Shown piece by piece: positions 44,213 through 49,285 of a stretch of DNA of 49,285 bases. The stretch spans positions 153,123 to 202,407 of the forward strand of contig DF820465.1 in the NCBI GenBank assembly GCA_000739535.1. Direction: 5' to 3'. This stretch comes from Candidatus Vecturithrix granuli. GTDB lineage: Bacteria; Moduliflexota; Moduliflexia; Moduliflexales; Moduliflexaceae. Every line of letters starts with the position of its first letter. Position 1 is the stretch's first letter. The position numbers were made by a program, and so were the translations under genes. The notes beneath the pieces were generated by a model that saw only the letters and a program-made list of their open reading frames with translations, made no database searches and was not told the DNA's origin.

Positions 44213-44563
44213 TTATTTGAATTCATTGAGCCAACGAATTTGATTTTTGAGGTTATCTCCAGAAAGCGTATTCAATAATCGTAATAACCGACGACGCAAA
44301 GTAGCTGTTGATTCTTCCGTTGACAGTATAATCCCCCAATGCCCTTGACCATCAGCGAGATATCCTTGATGTAGCGCAACAAAATCTGAAAAATTGATCG
44401 TCACAATCGCTCGTTGTTCCGAAACAGCAAATGCGAATTGTTCATCATCAGCGACAGCAATCATGTTCATTTCGACTGTGGAAGTGACATCAAATCCATA
44501 TTGGCGCAATTGACCAGCTAATCTCGGCGACAAATGTTCATTCAAATGGAGTTTAGGCGGCAT
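44213..44563 (-). CDS. DUF5615 PIN-like toxin
   Basis: 116 residues from the ATG at 44563, with AGGA 8 nt upstream; ATG 44569 is the alternative. It starts PPKLHLNEHLSPRLAGQLRQYG (a PIN-like first aspartate position appears as N/E here) and continues IAVADDEQFAFAVSEQRAIVTINFSDF. That is the DUF5615 (Mut7-C-like PIN) layout: acidic residues after each strand. It is the likely toxin nuclease paired with the overlapping DUF433 gene. The usual first Asp of the family (LDENL) is Asn in LNEHL, which may weaken catalysis. Confidence 0.82.
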   Translation of the reverse strand: MPPKLHLNEHLSPRLAGQLRQYGFDVTSTVEMNMIAVADDEQFAFAVSEQRAIVTINFSDFVALHQGYLADGQGHWGIILSTEESTATLRRRLLRLLNTLSGDNLKNQIRWLNEFK

Positions 44564-44849
44564 GGGCATATTCCTGCTGCCAGTGTTCATAACTGTTTTG
44601 TTCACGGACGGCATCAATCTCGGCCTTATGATCATGATAATATGCGAGGGCGCTAAATACCTGGGCAGGGGTCAGATAACCCCATTCTGCCACAATATCT
44701 TCGACGGACATACCCACGCGATAATAATACCCCACAAGATGCCAGACCGCAATACGTGTTCCCTTGATAATGGCCTGTCCTCCACAGACGCCATCAACTT
44801 TTATAATATGTGGATACGATGTTCGATAGGTTTGCCGTGCTGTTCTCAT
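44553..44849 (-). CDS. DUF433 antitoxin
   Basis: 98 residues from the ATG at 44849, with GAGG 8 nt upstream; a GTG at 44861 is the alternative. The DUF433 pattern is clear: GVCGGQAIIKGTRIAVWHLVGYY, then YLTPAQVFSALAYYHDHKAEID. It forms a small winged-helix-like DNA-binding fold. It overlaps the DUF5615 gene by about 11 bp, the usual order of this toxin-antitoxin type. The short palindrome CCCTGATAGGG just upstream (44873-44883) could be part of an autoregulatory operator. Confidence 0.87.
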   Translation of the reverse strand: MRTARQTYRTSYPHIIKVDGVCGGQAIIKGTRIAVWHLVGYYYRVGMSVEDIVAEWGYLTPAQVFSALAYYHDHKAEIDAVREQNSYEHWQQEYAHAA

Positions 44850-44931
44850 ATTTATCCTCACGCCTTTGCCTCCCTGATAGGGAATATCCTCTTATTTTCT
44901 ACTGTCAACATATATCACAAACCCCCATTCG

Positions 44932-45306
44932 TCAAGATGAGATAGGGAAGAAAAGACTCTTTTCTTCCCTGTCAATAATCAAGGAGAGTGATTCATGCAG
45001 AGTTGACATGTACTTTACATATTGTGCAATATTCTCTTGTTTGTACATTTTGTGAGTGATCCAGAAGTGCCTGGATATGGTTTGCGTATCTTGCGGTACG
45101 TTGAAATTGGTGAATCCCCAGGCACCCCCGGAAAAGGTGAGCGCCGTTCCAAAACCTCGCTCCAATGCGTTACGCATAAACTCTATTGCGGACAACAATA
45201 CGGTTTTCCCAACTCCATTTGGCCCAACGATGAGACAGACGCCGTTCGGCGAAAAATCAATAGAACGAATTGCGGGATAATTGGTGATTTGGATTCTATA
45301 AGACAT
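44932..45306 (-). pseudogene. AAA ATPase, N-terminal fragment
   Basis: 124 residues. RIQITNYPAIRSIDFSPNG leads into the Walker A loop VGPNGVGKT, then LLSAIEFMRNALERGFG and FSGGAWGF. This is the opening of an AAA_21/OLD-type ATP-binding protein, expected to run 350-450 residues. After residue about 80 the sequence becomes unlike the family and the frame soon stops. No Walker B, signature or effector is present, so it is a relic of a possible defence or RecF-like gene. Confidence 0.72.
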
Positions 45307-45503
45307 AAATTATTCCTTCAGGCGTTTGCATATTTATTTCTTGACGTATTAGGCCGACTTCACCAGCGTGATGAAGAGGTTTGAACAAGAAAAAAATGCT
45401 GTCAAGCATATTTGTGGTTTTCTGATAAAATTGTCTTGTACCAACACATCATTCATCAGTATATCAAAAAGTTCCTGAAAAACTTCAAAGGAGATTAAAA
45501 ATC

Positions 45504-47663
45504 TTACTTTTTGGTTGTTGCCTTCTGAGCCTTGTTTTTTGCTGGAGATGCCGGTTGTTGTTTTGGTTCTTTGGCCGAAGAATTTTTACGGAACTTCTTG
45601 GCCCACGCATAGCGATTCGGGTCTTTTTTAAGCAAATGGGTAATGATACTTTCCCGCTCTTCGTCGTTGGTGATTCGTTTAATGACACTGCGCAGCTCCG
45701 CATCAACATCTCTCGGTGTTGCGCCCCGTTTGATTGCCTCTTCGAACCAATAATCGCCGTCAATAAACTTTTTCAAATCATAGCAAATCGCACCTTTAAG
45801 CGTATAGGGTTGATAGGATTCAGGGTTGAATTCCCTGGCCTGATCGGCGCATTCTTCCGCCTCTTTCAAACTGCCTATATCACGAAACGCCCCGCCGCGC
45901 GTCGTCAATAAGGCGGATTTTAATTTATTCTCCTTGATTTCTTCGAATGGAAGATTGGCCGTAAGTTCCAGAGCTTTTTCAGGCTCTTCCGCCCCTCTCC
46001 AATGACTGCTGGCGTTGACCGCATTCCAATAGTTCTTCTTTTTCTGCTGTCGAAATTGCGTTTCATACCACGTGGCCTCGATTTCATGATATGTTTTTAA
46101 AATACTCGGGGATAACAATCTTTTTTCATGCAGCCAGGTATAATTTTGAGCCGTTAAGCGTGTTCGTTGTTCCAATTTTTGTATGATCAGATAGAACTCT
46201 TTTTCAGCTCCTTTCGGACAGGCTACTCCCCACTTTTTACTCAATGGCACACACCGAAGGGAGATCAAAAACATTTTGAGTTTATCGTCAGGCAGTGCGT
46301 CAATATCGACCTGTTCGGTTAATTGAAAGGCTTTGAGGGCATCTCCTCTCTCCTGATAGTGCATTGCGGCTTGAACAAGGTTGGCAGGATCATGATCGTG
46401 CTGATATTGGCTCTCATAATATGCGGCTTCGATGTCGTGATAGGCGTTTTGAATCAATGAAGTCCGGCTATTATGTTGTAGCAACCACTGCATATCTGCA
46501 TCCGCCAAGCGTATCCGCTGTTCCAATTTTTGCATGATCAGGCAGAACGTTTTCTCAGCCCCTTTCGGACAGAATACATTCCACTTTCTACTCAACCGCT
46601 CATAGCGAATGCCGATCAAGAACATTTTGAGTTTTTCATCAGGCAGTGCGTCAATATCAACCTGTTTGGTTAATTGGAAGGCTTTACGGGCATTTCCTTT
46701 CTCCTGATAGTGCATCGCGGCTTGAACAAGGTTGGCAGGATCATGGTCGTGCTGATATTGGCTCTCATAATATGCGGCTTCGATGTCGTGATAGGCGTTT
46801 TGAATCAATAAAGACCAGGCATTGTGCTGTTTTAACCACTGAACATCCCTATCTGCCAGGCGCGTCCGCTGTTCCAATTTTCGCAATATCGGAAAGATTT
46901 GTTTTTCTCGCTCCTTCAGGTAAGAAATAGCATATTCTCCACTCAATTGCTGACAGCGAATGCTCAACACCCTTGATTTGATGCCATCTTCAGAAAAACG
47001 ATCAGGATCGAGATGTTTGGCGCATTTCCATGCAGCTTGGAAATCTCCGGAATCATGCCAGTAGATTGCAGCTTTAGCAAGATCGATCTCCTCGCCGGAC
47101 TGCTGGTATTGTAGTTCATAATGCCTGGCTTCGATGAGATAATAGTCTTTTTGCATACGAGGAGTCCAACTATTGTGCTGTTTCAAATACTCAATTTCTG
47201 GAGTCGTCAAGCGCGCCTCCTCGTCCAATTTCGCTAACAGCGTATCAATCTCATGCTGAGAGGCTGCGGCTTCAGAGATTCCATATTTTTGGCATCGCTG
47301 CTTTCGTTTTGTCTCCTGGATTTCTATGATTTCCCAGTATTGCTTGATTTTTTGTCGTAATCTATTGACTATCGTAAAATGCAATTTTTCAAGAGCTTCC
47401 AGGTGATCTATTTCTTGCAAGAGATGATAGAGATTGTTCTCCTTTTGATATTCGCTCCTATAAAAATTGGCCTCAATTTCATGATATTTGATCCAAAGAA
47501 CTTCAGATAATACCTTGTGCTTTTGTAAAAAATGAACGTCTTGCTCTGTCAATCGTTCATGCTGTTCCAACGCCGTTAAAATTGCATCCACCTCACACTG
47601 AGAAGAGGGCAATTCGTCTATGCCATATTTCTTTCGTAACTGATTCTTATGATCATGTTGCAT
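45504..47663 (-). CDS. Large protein of five 117-residue-type repeats
   Basis: 719 residues without membrane segments. Five modules begin LEQ/LDE..RLT..D..WL/YL..H and pass through YHEIEA.YYE.QYQ (near 31, 147, 266, 383 and 500). Modules 3 and 4 match so closely at DNA level (offset 351 bp, 117 codons) that the duplication is recent. Between them lie TPR-like helices (AAMHYQEKGNARKAFQLT). Residues about 590-660 resemble TPR (SLKEAEECADQAREFNPES). A Lys/Ala/Pro-rich tail ends AQKATTKK. Probably a protein-protein scaffold; no family recognised. The start lacks a clear ribosome site. Confidence 0.78.
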   Translation of the reverse strand: MQHDHKNQLRKKYGIDELPSSQCEVDAILTALEQHERLTEQDVHFLQKHKVLSEVLWIKYHEIEANFYRSEYQKENNLYHLLQEIDHLEALEKLHFTIVNRLRQKIKQYWEIIEIQETKRKQRCQKYGISEAAASQHEIDTLLAKLDEEARLTTPEIEYLKQHNSWTPRMQKDYYLIEARHYELQYQQSGEEIDLAKAAIYWHDSGDFQAAWKCAKHLDPDRFSEDGIKSRVLSIRCQQLSGEYAISYLKEREKQIFPILRKLEQRTRLADRDVQWLKQHNAWSLLIQNAYHDIEAAYYESQYQHDHDPANLVQAAMHYQEKGNARKAFQLTKQVDIDALPDEKLKMFLIGIRYERLSRKWNVFCPKGAEKTFCLIMQKLEQRIRLADADMQWLLQHNSRTSLIQNAYHDIEAAYYESQYQHDHDPANLVQAAMHYQERGDALKAFQLTEQVDIDALPDDKLKMFLISLRCVPLSKKWGVACPKGAEKEFYLIIQKLEQRTRLTAQNYTWLHEKRLLSPSILKTYHEIEATWYETQFRQQKKKNYWNAVNASSHWRGAEEPEKALELTANLPFEEIKENKLKSALLTTRGGAFRDIGSLKEAEECADQAREFNPESYQPYTLKGAICYDLKKFIDGDYWFEEAIKRGATPRDVDAELRSVIKRITNDEERESIITHLLKKDPNRYAWAKKFRKNSSAKEPKQQPASPAKNKAQKATTKK

Positions 47664-47789
47664 AACGTAATTTTATCAACAATGGAGTGAGATATTGGCT
47701 CTGATTGGCACCGTTCCCATTCCGGTTCATTTCCGATTCATACACTCGACAAGTTCCTTGAACGTTCCGCAGTCCTCTATGATAAACTG

Positions 47790-47845
47790 AAAGTCTTACT
47801 TTATACTTTTTGCCTTCCGTATCTTGTTTTTTTGCTGGAAATCCA
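47790..47845 (-). pseudogene. Tail of a second, lost copy of the repeat protein
   Basis: On the minus strand this stretch matches the 3' end of the 719-residue gene (CCAGCAAAAAAC..AAGGCA..AAAAAGTAA) nearly base for base. With one A fewer in an A7 run it would encode a similar SPAKNK..K tail ending at the equivalent TAA. It lies upstream of the intact gene, so a tandem paralogue seems to have been deleted, leaving its tail. The overlapping 66-codon open frame is probably not a gene. Confidence 0.6.
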
Positions 47846-47852
47846 TTACGCA

Positions 47853-48776
47853 TTATGAACGACCTGTCATCGCCGGCAAGATTGGCAGCAAGTTCATCTG
47901 CGACAAGGTATAAATCGCCAGCGCGAACCAGATGCAGCCGAAACTGAGTAAGTGCGCTGAGGTAAAAGGTTCATGATACAAAAAAACGCCTAACAGCAGA
48001 GAGATTGTCGGCGACAGATATTGAAGAAACCCTAATTGCGACAGCGGAATCCGTTTTGCGGATTGCGCAAACCAGAGTAAGGGTAAGGCTGTTACCACGC
48101 CCCCGAAGATCAGCAGCAAAGACACTGAAAGCGCGCCATTGCCAAATACGCCGCTGCCTTGAACATGTTTGAACCCCATTATCCCCAGGCAAAACGGCGA
48201 AACCAATAAGGTTTCGATGCTCAACCCGGTCAGCGAATCTACGCGCACCAGCTTTTTTAATAAGCCATAGGTGCTGAAACTGACCGCCAGCGACAAACCA
48301 ATCCAGGGGATTTGTCCATAGCGGAAGGTCAGCAACAGGACGCCGATGAAGGCCAGAAACACCGCGACATACTGCCAGAAGGTCATGCGTTCACGTAAGA
48401 CGACAAACCCCAATAACACGTTAAAGAGCGGCGTGATATAGTAACCCAGACTGGCCTCGATAATGTGCGCCGACATAATCGCCCAGATATAGATAAACCA
48501 GTTGGCGCTGATAATCGCTGCGCTTAACAGCAGATACCTTCTGGTGGATGCAGATGACATGGATTGCCTGACCTGACTCCACTGGCCTTTCAGCAGTAAA
48601 AGCAGACTTAAAAACACAAAAGACCAGAAAATTCGGTGTGCCAGCACTTCCAGAGCCGACACCTGTTGAAACAGCTTCCAATACACCGGAAGTAAGCCCC
48701 ACAGTCCAAAAGCGGCAATTCCATAGAATACGCCGATGAGATTTTCATTTGTTGTAATGTGATTTCGGACTATCAT
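47853..48776 (-). CDS. rarD: RarD/EamA-family drug-metabolite transporter
   Basis: 307 residues with ten membrane segments in two EamA halves. GVFYGIAAFGLWGLLPVYWKLF and the following VSALEVLAHRIFWS are strong RarD marks. RarD-type proteins are inner-membrane carriers; the name comes from a chloramphenicol-sensitivity phenotype, but the substrate is unknown. Its start overlaps the end of the 82-residue gene by 32 bp. Confidence 0.93.
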   Translation of the reverse strand: MIVRNHITTNENLIGVFYGIAAFGLWGLLPVYWKLFQQVSALEVLAHRIFWSFVFLSLLLLLKGQWSQVRQSMSSASTRRYLLLSAAIISANWFIYIWAIMSAHIIEASLGYYITPLFNVLLGFVVLRERMTFWQYVAVFLAFIGVLLLTFRYGQIPWIGLSLAVSFSTYGLLKKLVRVDSLTGLSIETLLVSPFCLGIMGFKHVQGSGVFGNGALSVSLLLIFGGVVTALPLLWFAQSAKRIPLSQLGFLQYLSPTISLLLGVFLYHEPFTSAHLLSFGCIWFALAIYTLSQMNLLPILPAMTGRS

Positions 48777-48993
48777 ATCGTTCGTTCCCTCGTTTAAAGT
48801 CGCCTGTGACTTTAGCCATCAGGAGTTGCGCTTCCTGTTCTTGCGCACATTCAACCTTTACCAAAAATTTTTCCGCACTGCGCCCTCTCAAAATCGCGGA
48901 TTGCAAAGCATTCCAATAAATTACGACGTTTCCGTTTTTATGCGTGCGATATGAAAATATAGTGCGCTGTAATTGATTTGATCCGTCTTTCAT
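48745..48993 (-). CDS. Small unknown protein
   Basis: 82 residues. RTIFSYRTHKNGNVVIYWN looks like two beta strands, followed by an Ala/Glu-rich helix (EKFLVKVECAQEQEAQLLMAKV) and FKRGNERYDS. It recalls short hypothetical proteins seen in cyanobacteria and candidate phyla, without a named family. A GAGG lies about 10 nt upstream of the ATG. It overlaps rarD, suggesting co-transcription. Confidence 0.55.
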   Translation of the reverse strand: MKDGSNQLQRTIFSYRTHKNGNVVIYWNALQSAILRGRSAEKFLVKVECAQEQEAQLLMAKVTGDFKRGNERYDSPKSHYNK

Positions 48994-49285
48994 ACCATGA
49001 TAACCTCATTGGGATGTCGCCTGTTTGATTTCAGCCAATGTTTTCATAAAACTTACGGTTGTTTCTAAAATTTTGAGGACTCTCCTGTCTGGGGGCAAAC
49101 ACATACAGGCAAATTCCCGAAATCTGTTCTTGTTGGATTGACAAATCCAACAAGAAGATGGGGCGGATTGGCAAATCCATACCGAGCAGAAAGTGAAAAA
49201 TTTGATTGATAATTACTTACTCATGTTACGTATGAGAAAAAAGTCCCATACCACGGTGTTGTAAATTTACACACGAAATGGTTGA
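48994..49285. other. Right-edge intergenic sequence
   Basis: No gene is seen. A hairpin CTTGTTGGATT/AATCCAACAAG lies at 49128-49154, with a GGATTGGCAAATCC variant just after. The promoter of the minus-strand 82-residue gene and rarD should lie here but is not identifiable. Confidence 0.35.

Noticed and set aside
47653-47853. 66-codon minus-strand frame between rarD and the repeat protein
   Set aside because: Part of it is a frameshifted copy of the neighbouring gene's tail, and it overlaps that gene's start.

Overview
The window reads as a Gram-negative, probably anaerobic or facultative chromosome of medium GC (mid-40s percent by eye). It carries ordinary housekeeping genes (rpsT, sppA, a tRNA-Ala, a PduO-type corrinoid adenosyltransferase, a YggS-like PLP protein) among many solute importers (a TRAP system, a peptide-type ABC importer, fragments of another), sensory proteins, a PEP-CTERM protein remnant and an unusual load of palindromic repeats. 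This would fit a filamentous candidate-phylum organism such as KSB3/Modulibacteria, but that is a guess from gene style; no marker gene was searched.

Layout. 0.2-3.6 kb: sensor histidine kinase, exported Gly/Met-rich PepSY-like protein and a Nudix hydrolase, all minus strand. 3.9-8.9 kb, minus strand: the most interesting locus. In transcription order it holds a TRYPCO1-like small protein, a trypsin-like protease with a long unknown C-terminal region, a KGGVGR-variant ParA/MinD-like ATPase fused to a degenerate TIR-like domain and a canonical TIR domain, and a stand-alone SLOG (STALD-like) protein. It looks like an NTP- and NAD-linked conflict (defence) cassette. Its AT content changes abruptly inside the ATPase-TIR gene, which suggests a swapped front end. 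9.1-20.2 kb: CvfB-like S1 protein, rpsT, a 1001-residue TPR/HEAT protein, adenosyltransferase, thioredoxin-fold protein, Gfo/Idh/MocA oxidoreductase, SppA and a NagD-like phosphatase. 20.4-24.5 kb: tRNA-Ala(GGC), then TRAP DctP, a fructose-6-phosphate-aldolase-type transaldolase, DctQ and DctM. 24.7-28.2 kb: chemoreceptor, YggS, MFS transporter.

28.8-30.6 kb is a gene graveyard: a [2Fe-2S] ferredoxin gene split by a palindromic element and also frameshifted, a PAS gene with an in-frame amber codon, a SpoIIE-type phosphatase that is frameshifted and cut off, a transposase fragment and a PEP-CTERM protein tail. The order resembles a decayed sensory [FeFe]-hydrogenase operon that has lost its hydrogenase domain. 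30.8-34.5 kb encodes a family-5 substrate-binding protein and two permeases, without ATPases. 35.2-37 kb holds more fragments (kinase ATPase domain, unknown helical protein, solute-binding protein tail). 37-39.7 kb is a SorC regulator/SIS isomerase/DhaK cluster for a short-chain ketose. 40-49 kb holds small unknown genes, an MsbA-like exporter, a DUF523-DUF1722 protein, a DUF433/DUF5615 toxin-antitoxin pair, a truncated AAA ATPase, a large protein built of 117-residue repeats, RarD and a small unknown protein.

Palindromic repeats fill most intergenic gaps. Two families behave as mobile elements: one with GGTAGTGG ends and exact 8-bp target duplications (three copies), and one with CAGGGCTGTTAAG ends and 11-bp duplications (two clear copies). 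The first has inserted into the left end of the second twice. Near-identical CCGRG-type terminator hairpins also recur.
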